A stretch of 21,500 nucleotides of DNA from Deltaproteobacteria bacterium UBA5799 (GTDB taxonomy: Bacteria; Desulfobacterota; GWC2-55-46): contig DIDN01000042.1 of assembly GCA_002418185.1 (NCBI GenBank), positions 1 to 21,500 on the forward strand. Direction: 5' to 3'. Below are positions 1 to 6,617 of this stretch, in pieces; positions within the stretch are counted from its first letter, which is position 1; each line of letters opens with the position of its first letter. The position numbers and the translations under genes are program-made. The notes below the pieces were generated by a model, which saw only the letters and a program-made list of their open reading frames with translations, ran no database searches and was not told where the DNA came from.

Positions 1-4
1 CTTC

Positions 5-69
5 AAAGACTTTTAGTTCCTGATAAAACCCCCAAATGGGGGTTTTATCAGGAAGAACTGAAAGTTTTG
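5..69. terminator. Long inverted repeat, probable bidirectional terminator
   Basis: Bases 19-33 pair perfectly with 38-52 (15 bp) around a 4-nt loop. Beyond a 3-nt bulge (53-55), bases 9-18 pair with 56-65 with one G-U wobble, and 5-8 with 66-69 more weakly. The total stem is close to 29 bp. It lies downstream of the minus-strand gene ending at 136, so a transcription end is the simplest reading. The stem is longer than most intrinsic terminators and the window edge is only 4 nt away, so a small repeat element is also possible. Confidence 0.6.
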
Positions 70-72
70 GAA

Positions 73-121
73 AGAGTTTGAGAGAAACTTTTTACAAAAA
101 GGTTCTCTCAAGAAAAACTCT
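73..121 (-). terminator. Second hairpin after the NfnA-like gene
   Basis: Bases 80-93 pair with 96-109 with one mismatch, and the outer 73-79 pair with 115-121. The inner part has an A-run and T-run facing each other across a tiny loop. It sits 15 nt beyond the stop codon of the minus-strand gene at 136, as expected for a transcription terminator. There is no clean U-run outside the stem; the U-run lies inside it. Confidence 0.6.
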
Positions 122-135
122 CACAATCCTCCGGG

Positions 136-987
136 CTACTTCCTCTCGTAGCACTTCGCGCCTTCGTGGTAGGTAAGCTCCTCCATCGCGAGCTTCTCCT
201 CCTTCATATAGCTCCTGTTACGGAGTATGAGCTCTGCGAAGTCCACCTGGTGGCCGTCGAACTCCGGGCCGTCCACGCAGACGAACCTGGTCTTTTCCCC
301 GACGGTCACCCTGCACGCGCCGCACATGCCCGTGCCGTCGACCATTATCGGGTTGAGGCTTACGACCGTCTGGATGCCGTAGGGCCTGGTAACGTTGCTT
401 ACGGCCCTCATCATGGGCACCGGTCCTATGCCGACCACGCAGCCTATCTTCATGCCTTCGTCTATGAGGTTCTGCAGGACTTGCGTCACGAACCCGTGGT
501 GGCCGTAGCTGCCGTCGTCGGTCGTTACATGCAGCTCGTCGCTTACCTCCCTCATCTCCTCCTCGAGTATGAGAAGCGGCTTGCTCCGGGCGCCTATTAT
601 GGAGACGACCCTGTTGCCGGCCTCCTTCATGGCCTTGGCTATGGGGTACACCGGCGCGGTGCCTATGCCGCCGCCTACGCAGACGACAGTCCCGAAGTCC
701 TCGATGTGCGTGGGCCTGCCGAGCGGGCCGACGACGTCGAGGATGTTGTCGCCTGCGCCCATGTTCCCGAGCATGGCGGTAGATTTCCCGACCTCCTGGA
801 CGATTATGGTGATCGTCCCCTCGCGGGAGTCGGAGTCGACTATGGTAAGCGGTATCCGCTCGCCGTTCTCATTTAGCCGGAGCACGACGAACTGCCCGGC
901 CTTCCGCTTGGCCGCTATCTTCGGGGCCTTCACCTTGAACTGGTAGACAGTGTGGGCCAGCTCTTTCTTGTCCGTTATCTCGAACAT
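136..987 (-). CDS. NfnA/SudB-type FAD/NAD(P)-binding [2Fe-2S] electron-transfer subunit
   Basis: The 283-aa protein resembles the small subunit of NADH-dependent ferredoxin:NADP oxidoreductase and of sulfide dehydrogenase, a ferredoxin-reductase fold that moves electrons between NAD(H) and a partner flavoprotein in the cytoplasm. Visible are an FAD-site motif RIPLT (44-48), VGPLGRP (86-92), a dinucleotide loop GGGIGTAP (105-112) and a cluster site D217, C222, C225, C237. One Asp plus three Cys is the NfnA/SudB pattern; the related PyrK uses four Cys, so PyrK is less likely. The start at 987 is chosen because AAGGAG lies 8 nt upstream and the FAD domain begins there; the open frame to 1164 runs through the promoter. 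It has its own promoter and is closed by two hairpins, so no partner gene is co-transcribed within the window. Confidence 0.88.
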   Translation of the reverse strand: MFEITDKKELAHTVYQFKVKAPKIAAKRKAGQFVVLRLNENGERIPLTIVDSDSREGTITIIVQEVGKSTAMLGNMGAGDNILDVVGPLGRPTHIEDFGTVVCVGGGIGTAPVYPIAKAMKEAGNRVVSIIGARSKPLLILEEEMREVSDELHVTTDDGSYGHHGFVTQVLQNLIDEGMKIGCVVGIGPVPMMRAVSNVTRPYGIQTVVSLNPIMVDGTGMCGACRVTVGEKTRFVCVDGPEFDGHQVDFAELILRNRSYMKEEKLAMEELTYHEGAKCYERK

Positions 988-1032
988 TGTGTTGACTCCT
1001 TGAGTGGTTATCCGGGCGCCAAAAGCCGGAGA

Positions 1033-1061
1033 ATGATACCAGAAGAGTCTTCGCGTTTCAA
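1033..1061 (-). promoter_or_regulatory. Sigma70-type promoter of the NfnA-like gene
   Basis: On the minus strand TTGAAA (1056-1061), a 17-nt spacer and TATCAT (1033-1038), with TGG directly before the -10 (extended -10). The expected start near 1026 leaves a leader of about 39 nt. Each hexamer matches consensus at five of six positions. Confidence 0.65.
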
Positions 1062-1097
1062 CGAAATCAGAGAGTCCCTGATATGGCAGCCTCGCTG

Positions 1098-1126
1098 AAA
1101 AAACCGGCAATTTTTCCCGGGGCCGG
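1098..1126 (-). terminator. Possible terminator after tlyA
   Basis: Read on the minus strand, CCGGC and GCCGG flank a 13-nt loop and are followed at once by six T (complement of 1098-1103). The stem is only 5 bp, so this is a modest candidate, but it lies between the end of tlyA and the next promoter. Confidence 0.4.
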
Positions 1127-1219
1127 GGCAGGGTGGAAGTTAAAAGCGCAGCATATATGGTCAATATGTGAGCATTTTTACTTACGCCCTAACGAAGAGA
1201 TCGGGGATAAGGGCAATTT

Positions 1220-1969
1220 TTACGAGCCGGCCTCCAGGTATATCCAGAACTCCCTGTTCCCCTTCGCCCCGGTTATCGGCGATTCGCCGGTGGCCCTTAC
1301 GGTATAGCCTGTCCCTTCCGAAAACCTCGCTATCCTCTCGACCACCTCGGCGTGGACGTGCGGGTCCCTGACGATCCCGCCCTTGCCGACCCGCCCCTTG
1401 CCGGCCTCGAACTGGGGCTTTATGAGCGCCATGACCGCGCCTTTTTCCTTGAGGAACTCCCTGGCCCTGGGCAGGACCTTTTCAAGGGAAATGAAGGAAA
1501 CGTCTATGACCGCGAGGTCGACCGGTTCTCCGACCTCGGAGGGGTCCAGGTATCTTATGTTCCTTTGCTCAAGGACGACCACCCTGGGGTCGGACCTGAG
1601 GCCCGCGTCTATAAGGCCCTTTCCCACGTCCACGGCGTAGACCCTTGCCGCTCCCCTTTTAAGGAGGCAGTCCGTAAAGCCCCCTGTGGAAGAGCCTATG
1701 TCGAGGGCCGTCATCCCGGCTACGTCCAGGCCCGTCTGGTCGAGGAACGAGGCGAGCTTGACGCCTCCCCGCCCCACGAACGGAAGGCCCTCCTTGACGG
1801 ATATCCCGGACCCGGGGTCGACCTCCCTGCCGGGCTTGTCGACCAGCGCGCCCTCGACAAAGACCTTGCCGGCCATTATGAGGGCCTGCGCCTTCTGGCG
1901 GCTCTCGATAAGCCCCCTTTCCACAAGGAGGCTGTCTATCCTCTCCTTTTTCCTTTTTGCGCCTTTCAC
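1220..1969 (-). CDS. tlyA: TlyA-family rRNA (cytidine-2'-O)-methyltransferase
   Basis: The 249-aa protein has an N-terminal S4 RNA-binding domain (about 8-66) and an FtsJ/RrmJ-type SAM methyltransferase domain (about 67-246). The SAM motif is DIGSSTGGFTD (90-100). The K-D-K-E tetrad of 2'-O-methyltransferases is present as K71 (GRGGVKL), D156 (IDVSF), K184 (LIKPQFE) and E240 (NREFW). Characterised members methylate rRNA cytidines; the old 'hemolysin A' name is historical. The GTG at 1969 is chosen as start, 1 nt after the dxs stop, because the S4 domain begins just after it. A TTG at 2008 would give 262 aa and a 38-nt overlap with dxs. Last gene of the ispA-dxs-tlyA operon. Confidence 0.92.
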   Translation of the reverse strand: MKGAKRKKERIDSLLVERGLIESRQKAQALIMAGKVFVEGALVDKPGREVDPGSGISVKEGLPFVGRGGVKLASFLDQTGLDVAGMTALDIGSSTGGFTDCLLKRGAARVYAVDVGKGLIDAGLRSDPRVVVLEQRNIRYLDPSEVGEPVDLAVIDVSFISLEKVLPRAREFLKEKGAVMALIKPQFEAGKGRVGKGGIVRDPHVHAEVVERIARFSEGTGYTVRATGESPITGAKGNREFWIYLEAGS

Positions 1970-1970
1970 C

Positions 1971-3863
1971 TTAGAAGGCCATCTTGAGACCGCCGGAGCC
2001 CGCGACAAGCGCCTTCGCAGCGGCCTCGATTCCCTCGGCGGTAAGGCCGAGCCTTGAGCGGAGCTCTTCCTGGCTCCCGTGCTCTATATACTCGTCGGGC
2101 ACGCCGAGCCTCTTTATCGGGACCCGCACCCCGCGCTCTTCGAGGAGCTCGAGGACGGCGCTCCCGAAGCCGCCCTGGAGCGAGCCCTCCTCTACCGTAA
2201 GGAGCGCGCCTGCCGTTGACACGGCCTTGAGTATGCACTCGGCGTCCAGCGGCTTGACGAACCTTGCGTTTATCACCCCGGCCTTTATGCCCGCCTTTTC
2301 GAGGCGCCCGGCAGCCTCGATGGCCGGGTGGACCATGTTCCCGATCGCGAGTATGGCGGCGTCCTTCCCCTCCCTGAGCACCTCTGCCTTGCCGAGGGGT
2401 ATTTCCCGCATCGGGCCGGACGTGTCAACGCCCATGCAGGCGCCCCTCGGGTACCTGAGCGCGACCGGCCTTCCGTACCGCACGGCGGAAAAGAGCAGGT
2501 GCCTGAGCTCGTCCTCGTCCTTTGGCGCGGCTACCGTCATGTTCGGCAGGTGCCGGAGGTAAGCGATATCGAAAAGGCCGTGGTGCGTGGGGCCGTCCTG
2601 CCCAACTATCCCGGCCCTGTCCATGGCTATAACGACGGGGAGGTCCTGGAGGCATACGTCGTGGAAGACCTCGTCGTAGGCCCTCTGGAGGAAGGTCGAG
2701 TAGATGGCGGTCACCGGCACGAGACCCTCCCTCGCAAGCCCGGCGGCGAAGGTGAGCGCGTGCTGCTCCGCTATGCCGACGTCGAAGAACCTGTCCGGGA
2801 ACCTCTCCGCGAAGGTCGAGAGGCCGGTGCCCTCGGGCATGGCCGCGGTTATGGCGACAACGCGCCTGTCGGATGCGGCGATCTCCAGGAGCGCGGAGCT
2901 GAATACGTTGGTGTATGACGGCCTGGAAGGCTTTTTCGGCGTGCCGGTCTCCCTGACGAACGGCCCCACCCCGTGGAAGGCCGCGGGGTCGGCCTCGGCC
3001 GGGAGATACCCCTTGCCCTTCCTTGTCAGCACGTGGAGCAGTACCGGACCGTCGGCGGACGAGACGACCTTCAGCGAGTTCACGAGCGCCTCTATGTCGT
3101 GGCCGTCGAGCGGGCCGACGTAATGGAAGCCGAGCCCCTCGAAGAGCATCCCCGGCGTAAGCAGCGTTATAATCGAGTCCTCCGCCCTCTTGGCGATATC
3201 AAGCAGCCTGGTCCCGAACCTGGGTATTGTCCTTATGAACCTCTCAAGCTCCTTTTTGAGGTTCATGGCGAAGCGGCCGGTCAACTTCCTGCTGAGGAAC
3301 TGCGAGAGGGCCCCGACGTTTTTCGATATGGACATCTCGTTGTCGTTCAGGACGACTATAAGGTCTTTTTTAAGGTGCCCTGCCTGGTTGAGCCCCTCGA
3401 AGGCGAGCCCGGCTGTAAGCGAGCCGTCGCCTATGACCGCAACGACCTTCCTTCCCCCGCCGCCGAGGTCGCGCGCAGCGGCCATGCCGAGGGCCGCTGA
3501 AATGGATGTGGACGAGTGCCCGGCGACAAAGGCGTCGTATGGGCTCTCGGACGGCTTCGGAAAACCGCTTATGCCCCCGTACTGCCTGAGGGTCCTGAAC
3601 TCGTCCTTCCTTCCGGTCAGTATCTTGTGGGCGTATGCCTGGTGGCCGACGTCCCATACGACGCGGTCGTTCGGGGTGTCGAGCACATAATGTAGGGCTA
3701 TCGCTATCTCGACCGCGCCCAGGCTCGATGCAAGGTGGCCGCCCTTCTCGGATACGGTCTCTATGATGAGTTCCCTCACCTCTGCTGCAAGGGCCCTTAG
3801 CTCGTCCGGGCCGAGGGCCTTCAAGTCCGCCGGTGACCCGATTCTTTCAAGGACGCTCTTCAA
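1971..3863 (-). CDS. dxs: 1-deoxy-D-xylulose-5-phosphate synthase
   Basis: A thiamine-diphosphate enzyme that condenses pyruvate and glyceraldehyde 3-phosphate, the first step of the MEP isoprenoid pathway, in the cytoplasm. The 630-aa length is normal. The N-terminal ThDP domain shows GGHLASSLG (41-49), WDVGHQ (70-75) and the metal/pyrophosphate motif GDGS (145-148) ending at N173-N175. The transketolase pyrimidine domain (about 310-475) contains VGIAEQHA with the catalytic Glu; a transketolase C-terminal domain follows. The start is TTG at 3863, supported by AGAGG 8 nt upstream and by the usual Dxs N-terminal pattern 'LERIxSPADLK'. The ribosome site overlaps the ispA stop codon, so translation is probably coupled. 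Stop 1 nt before tlyA. Confidence 0.97.
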   Translation of the reverse strand: MKSVLERIGSPADLKALGPDELRALAAEVRELIIETVSEKGGHLASSLGAVEIAIALHYVLDTPNDRVVWDVGHQAYAHKILTGRKDEFRTLRQYGGISGFPKPSESPYDAFVAGHSSTSISAALGMAAARDLGGGGRKVVAVIGDGSLTAGLAFEGLNQAGHLKKDLIVVLNDNEMSISKNVGALSQFLSRKLTGRFAMNLKKELERFIRTIPRFGTRLLDIAKRAEDSIITLLTPGMLFEGLGFHYVGPLDGHDIEALVNSLKVVSSADGPVLLHVLTRKGKGYLPAEADPAAFHGVGPFVRETGTPKKPSRPSYTNVFSSALLEIAASDRRVVAITAAMPEGTGLSTFAERFPDRFFDVGIAEQHALTFAAGLAREGLVPVTAIYSTFLQRAYDEVFHDVCLQDLPVVIAMDRAGIVGQDGPTHHGLFDIAYLRHLPNMTVAAPKDEDELRHLLFSAVRYGRPVALRYPRGACMGVDTSGPMREIPLGKAEVLREGKDAAILAIGNMVHPAIEAAGRLEKAGIKAGVINARFVKPLDAECILKAVSTAGALLTVEEGSLQGGFGSAVLELLEERGVRVPIKRLGVPDEYIEHGSQEELRSRLGLTAEGIEAAAKALVAGSGGLKMAF

Positions 3864-3868
3864 TACGG

Positions 3869-4750
3869 CTACCTCTTCCTCTCGACTATGTACCTTGCGA
3901 TGTCCCGGAGCGGGTCGGCCCTCTCGTCCAGGCCTGAGATGGAGTGGAGCGCAATCTCAAGGAGCTCGGAGGCCCTTTTCCTGGACTCGTCGAGGCCGAT
4001 GGCGGCAGGGTATGTCGCCTTGCCCTTTTTCTCATCCGACCCGGCGTTCTTGCCCATCTCGACCGTCGAGCCCTCGACGTCCAGTATGTCGTCGGCTATC
4101 TGGAACGCGAGGCCGATGGATTTGCCGAACCTCGTAAGCGCGTCGAGTTCCTTCTTCCCGGCGCCGCCGAGGACGGCGCCGCACCTTACTGCAGCGAGTA
4201 TCAGCTCCCCTGTCTTGTGTATGTGTATGTATTCGAGGACCGGGAAGAGGATGTCCTTGCCCTCGGACTCTATGTCGATCATCTGCCCGCCTATCATGCC
4301 GGTCGAGCCCGCTGCCTTCGACATCTCGACAATGCATTTCGCGACAGCGGACTTCCTCCTGCCGCCTGACCTGGCGGCCATGTTGAACGCCGCCGTGAGG
4401 AGCGCGTCGCCCGCGAGTATGGCGGCCGCCTCGCCAAAGGCCCTGTGGCATGTGGGTCTTCCTCTCCTAAGGTCGTCGTCATCTATCGCGGGCAGGTCGT
4501 CATGGATTAGCGAATAGGTGTGTATGCACTCGAAGGCGCAGGCTATATTGAGCGCGTCGGCTGCCTCGCCCCCGGCGGCCTCGGCAGAGGCGAGCACCAG
4601 TACGGGCCTTATCCTCTTCCCGCCCGCGAACAGGCTGTAGTGCATGGCCCTGTGGAGCGTCTGCGGGTACTCGTCTTCCCCGGGGAGGAGCTCCTTGAGC
4701 GTCCTGTTTATGAGTCCGGTCTTCTCGGAAAAATAGCTTTTCAGGTCCAA
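3869..4750 (-). CDS. ispA: Polyprenyl synthase, farnesyl/geranylgeranyl diphosphate synthase type
   Basis: All-helical prenyltransferase of 293 aa that extends DMAPP with IPP to FPP or GGPP. The first Asp-rich motif is [10 protein letters not shown] (84-93), with the two-residue insertion typical of bacterial FPP synthases. The second is DDILD (220-224). The IPP-binding GGKRIRP lies at 43-49. The start is TTG at 4750 with GAGGG a few bases upstream; the N-terminus then lines up with known IspA proteins and no internal Met fits. Only 5 nt separate it from dxs, which supplies its precursors. An AT-rich promoter lies at 4823-4851. No xseA or xseB, common upstream neighbours, is present. Product chain length cannot be read with certainty. 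Confidence 0.93.
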   Translation of the reverse strand: MDLKSYFSEKTGLINRTLKELLPGEDEYPQTLHRAMHYSLFAGGKRIRPVLVLASAEAAGGEAADALNIACAFECIHTYSLIHDDLPAIDDDDLRRGRPTCHRAFGEAAAILAGDALLTAAFNMAARSGGRRKSAVAKCIVEMSKAAGSTGMIGGQMIDIESEGKDILFPVLEYIHIHKTGELILAAVRCGAVLGGAGKKELDALTRFGKSIGLAFQIADDILDVEGSTVEMGKNAGSDEKKGKATYPAAIGLDESRKRASELLEIALHSISGLDERADPLRDIARYIVERKR

Positions 4751-4822
4751 GGTCCCTCGCCCCCGCTGCGCTTCCGGGCTGCCGGAGACAGGGGGAATAA
4801 TGCCACAAGTGGCTAATATATT

Positions 4823-4851
4823 ATATTATCAGAACAAAAATTCAATTACAA
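4823..4851 (-). promoter_or_regulatory. Likely promoter of ispA-dxs-tlyA
   Basis: On the minus strand TTGTAA (4846-4851), 17 nt, then TAATAT (4823-4828) preceded by TGA. The area 4813-4830 is the most AT-rich in this neighbourhood and other registers are possible, including a perfect TATAAT two bases further on. Leader about 65 nt. Confidence 0.45.
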
Positions 4852-5010
4852 GGGGACGGGATGAAGCCGGACGTAGCAAGGCGAAATTCGATTCAGGGAA
4901 GCAAGGCCGCCTCAAACGGCGCTTGCCGGGACTGTATGGGAGATGCGCTTCCGGGGACATGCGCGGCGGTTGGGGTATCTCCAAAAGCTCCCATGCCTTT
5001 AACGGCAGGT
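4852..5010. other. Gene-free stretch with alternative inverted repeats
   Basis: No convincing coding frame. Bases 4901-4909 can pair with 4917-4926 with one bulge. The segment 4936-4944 can pair either with 4977-4982 (6 bp) or with 4988-4994 (7 bp); the two pairings use the same left arm and exclude each other. It lies between the terminator of the cold-shock gene and the ispA promoter. This could be a small structured RNA or decayed sequence; I recognise no known riboswitch core. Confidence 0.3.
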
Positions 5011-5073
5011 GACTGAGGGGAGGGTGAGATTCTCTTCACCCACTCCCTGCCTAGCCCATCAGGGAGAGGGGTC
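5011..5073. repeat. Candidate dispersed palindromic repeat
   Basis: Contains GGGTGAGA facing TCTTCACCC (5022-5041) and CTCCCTG facing CAGGGAG (5044-5066), framed by G-rich ends. Purine/pyrimidine-skewed units of this 'agggag...ctccct' look are often multicopy non-coding repeats. Only one copy is visible here, so its repeat status is inferred. Confidence 0.3.
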
Positions 5074-5121
5074 AAATACGATTCGCGGCAAGCTGCGGGG
5101 GATTTGCCCCGAGACATGAAT

Positions 5122-5154
5122 TAAAAACCCCCTCCTGCCTTGGGCAGGAGGGGG
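5122..5154 (-). terminator. Rho-independent terminator of the cold-shock gene
   Basis: Perfect 12-bp GC-rich stem, 5128-5139 with 5143-5154, loop of 3 nt, followed on the minus strand by five T and then AA. It lies 51 nt past the stop codon of the cold-shock gene. On the plus strand the following CCTTTTC could give weak termination as well. Confidence 0.85.
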
Positions 5155-5204
5155 GTCCTTTTCAGAAACAAAGCCGTCCGCGGTTCAGACTGGTTGGGCC
5201 AGCC

Positions 5205-5408
5205 TTACGCCACTTTCATTACGTTCGACGCCTGCGGGCCCTTGGGTCCCTGGGTTATCTCGAATTCAACCTCTTCGCCTTCCTTAAGGGTCTTGAAACC
5301 CTCGCCGGTGATGGCCGTATAGTGGACGAATACGTCCTCGCCGGACTCCTGCTGGATGAACCCGAACCCTTTGGTGTCGTTGAACCACTTCACTCTGCCT
5401 CTTGCCAT
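5205..5408 (-). CDS. Cold-shock domain protein (CspA family)
   Basis: A 67-aa single-domain nucleic-acid chaperone of the CspA family; these small five-strand barrels bind single-stranded RNA and DNA in the cytoplasm and prevent or melt RNA structure. RNP1 is KGFGFI (13-18) and RNP2 DVFVHY (25-30); the C-terminus KGPQASNV is typical. The start at 5408 is fixed by GGAGG 7 nt upstream; the in-frame extension to 5525 lies in the leader. It is monocistronic, with its own promoter about 130 nt upstream and a strong terminator downstream. The long leader with a hairpin resembles the leaders of cold-inducible csp genes, but cold induction is inferred only. Confidence 0.95.
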   Translation of the reverse strand: MARGRVKWFNDTKGFGFIQQESGEDVFVHYTAITGEGFKTLKEGEEVEFEITQGPKGPQASNVMKVA

Positions 5409-5454
5409 TACAGTGCCTCCTTGTTTTTCTGGTACCCTCTTGCAGCATAAAAAA

Positions 5455-5483
5455 GCCGCGGAGTTACTGAGTCCCTCCACGGC
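5455..5483 (-). promoter_or_regulatory. Hairpin in the cold-shock mRNA leader
   Basis: Bases 5455-5463 pair with 5475-5483 (9 bp, one G-U in the minus-strand RNA) around an 11-nt loop, roughly 47 nt before the AUG and inside the predicted 126-nt leader. A leader hairpin fits RNA-level control of a csp gene; no ribosome-site sequestration is visible directly. Confidence 0.45.
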
Positions 5484-5540
5484 CTGACTGGCAATAACCC
5501 CAACCCATACTGCAAAGAATCCCATGTATAATTTGACGCA

Positions 5541-5569
5541 ATACTACCAATATAAATTTTTGGTGTCAA
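5541..5569 (-). promoter_or_regulatory. Sigma70-type promoter of the cold-shock gene
   Basis: On the minus strand perfect TTGACA (5564-5569), 17-nt spacer, TAGTAT (5541-5546) with TGG before it. The expected start near 5534 gives a leader of about 126 nt. Confidence 0.7.
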
Positions 5570-5650
5570 GGATTTTTTTACTTAAAACCAAACTTTTAAT
5601 TTCCTTGCCTTTTCCACCCGTTAGGCGCCAAAAAGCGCAAAAAGGACTGT

Positions 5651-6550
5651 TCACTCCGCTATCTCGGAGAGGCGCACCAGCTCGACGCCTTCGAGCCCGG
5701 GGAAGGCTTCCCTGAGGGCCCTTATCGTCTCAGGATAGGGGTGGCCTATGGCTACCGCCTTGCCGTGTTTTTTCGCTATCATGGCCGCTTCCATCAGCTG
5801 GCCCTTTATATAATCAACGTCCCTCTTGTTGTCCAGGAAGACGTTACGCTCAGCGCTCCTTACCTTCATCTCGCGCGCAAGCGCACCTCCGACCGTCCCG
5901 GACGAGGTGCGGCTGTCGAGGAAAAGGAAACCCCGGTCCTTGACCGCCATCAGGACCACCCTCATCTTCTCCGGGTCTTCCGTAAACCTCGATCCCATAT
6001 GGTTGTTGAGGCCTATCGCCCCCGGCACGGACTTGAACCCGTCTTCAAGGAGGTATGCTACCTCTTCGTCCGTCATTGCGACCAGCAGAGCGCCGTTCCC
6101 GGGGTTGTGCCCGTCCGTGTCCTTGGGCTCCATGGGCATGTGCACGATTACGTCCAGGCCGCCCGCCCTCGCCTCGCCGGCTACTTCCCTTGAGAACCTC
6201 ATCTTCGGCATCACGGCCACGGTGACGGGCTCTCCGAGCTTGAGCAGCTCCCTTACCTTGCCGAGCTCGGGGCCCATGTCGTCTATGACGACCGCGAGCT
6301 TGGGGCGCGGCGGGACTATCGCCGGTCCTGGCTGAGGCTCCTCCTCGGCGGGTGGCGCTTCATGGGGCGCCGGCGCCCTCTCGGGCGCGACCCTTGCCTG
6401 GGGAGGGACGCTCACGTTCGGCCTCCGGGGAGCCGCCTTTTCGAAGCCAATGTACCTGAGCCCCACTACTGCAATAGCGGCGCCTGCGATAAACCCGAGC
6501 GCCACGAGCGCCAATGTAAATGCCCAGGTCTTTTTCCTTCTCTTTCCCAT
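5651..6550 (-). CDS. Divergent polysaccharide deacetylase family protein (YibQ-like), membrane-anchored
   Basis: The 299-aa protein has a basic N-terminus and one membrane segment (about 9-31), then a Pro/Ala/Glu-rich linker (40-82) and a periplasmic divergent polysaccharide deacetylase domain (84-299). Family landmarks are VVIDDMG (87-93), VHMPMEP (136-142), LNNHMGSRFT (181-190), FLDSRTS (210-216) and IGHPYPET (268-275). The fold is that of sugar deacetylases, but the substrate is unknown. It is the last gene after ctpA, a pairing seen in many proteobacteria-like genomes together with envC and ftsEX, which suggests a role in envelope or peptidoglycan maturation. A 67-nt gap with a strong hairpin separates it from ctpA. 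No clear terminator follows it; the cold-shock promoter begins about 80 nt downstream. Confidence 0.87.
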   Translation of the reverse strand: MGKRRKKTWAFTLALVALGFIAGAAIAVVGLRYIGFEKAAPRRPNVSVPPQARVAPERAPAPHEAPPAEEEPQPGPAIVPPRPKLAVVIDDMGPELGKVRELLKLGEPVTVAVMPKMRFSREVAGEARAGGLDVIVHMPMEPKDTDGHNPGNGALLVAMTDEEVAYLLEDGFKSVPGAIGLNNHMGSRFTEDPEKMRVVLMAVKDRGFLFLDSRTSSGTVGGALAREMKVRSAERNVFLDNKRDVDYIKGQLMEAAMIAKKHGKAVAIGHPYPETIRALREAFPGLEGVELVRLSEIAE

Positions 6551-6569
6551 TCAGGCCGCCTTCATAATG

Positions 6570-6595
6570 GCGAAGGCCCCTTCCGGGGCCTTCGC
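6570..6595 (-). other. Intercistronic hairpin between ctpA and yibQ-like gene
   Basis: Perfect 11-bp stem, 6570-6580 with 6585-6595; in the minus-strand RNA the loop is GGAA, a GNRA tetraloop. No U-run follows on either strand, so it does not look like a complete intrinsic terminator. More likely an mRNA 3' stabiliser or partial attenuator that sets relative expression of the two genes. Confidence 0.6.
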
Positions 6596-6617
6596 AGTCC
6601 GTATAACCTGTTTCCGC

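Noticed and set aside
988..1164. N-terminal extension of the NfnA-like frame
   Set aside because: It contains the promoter and ribosome site of the shorter gene and has no resemblance to the family.
4800..5117. Small open frames of 70-74 aa on either strand in the gap before ispA
   Set aside because: They run through inverted repeats and AT-rich promoter sequence, lack ribosome sites and have repeat-like composition.
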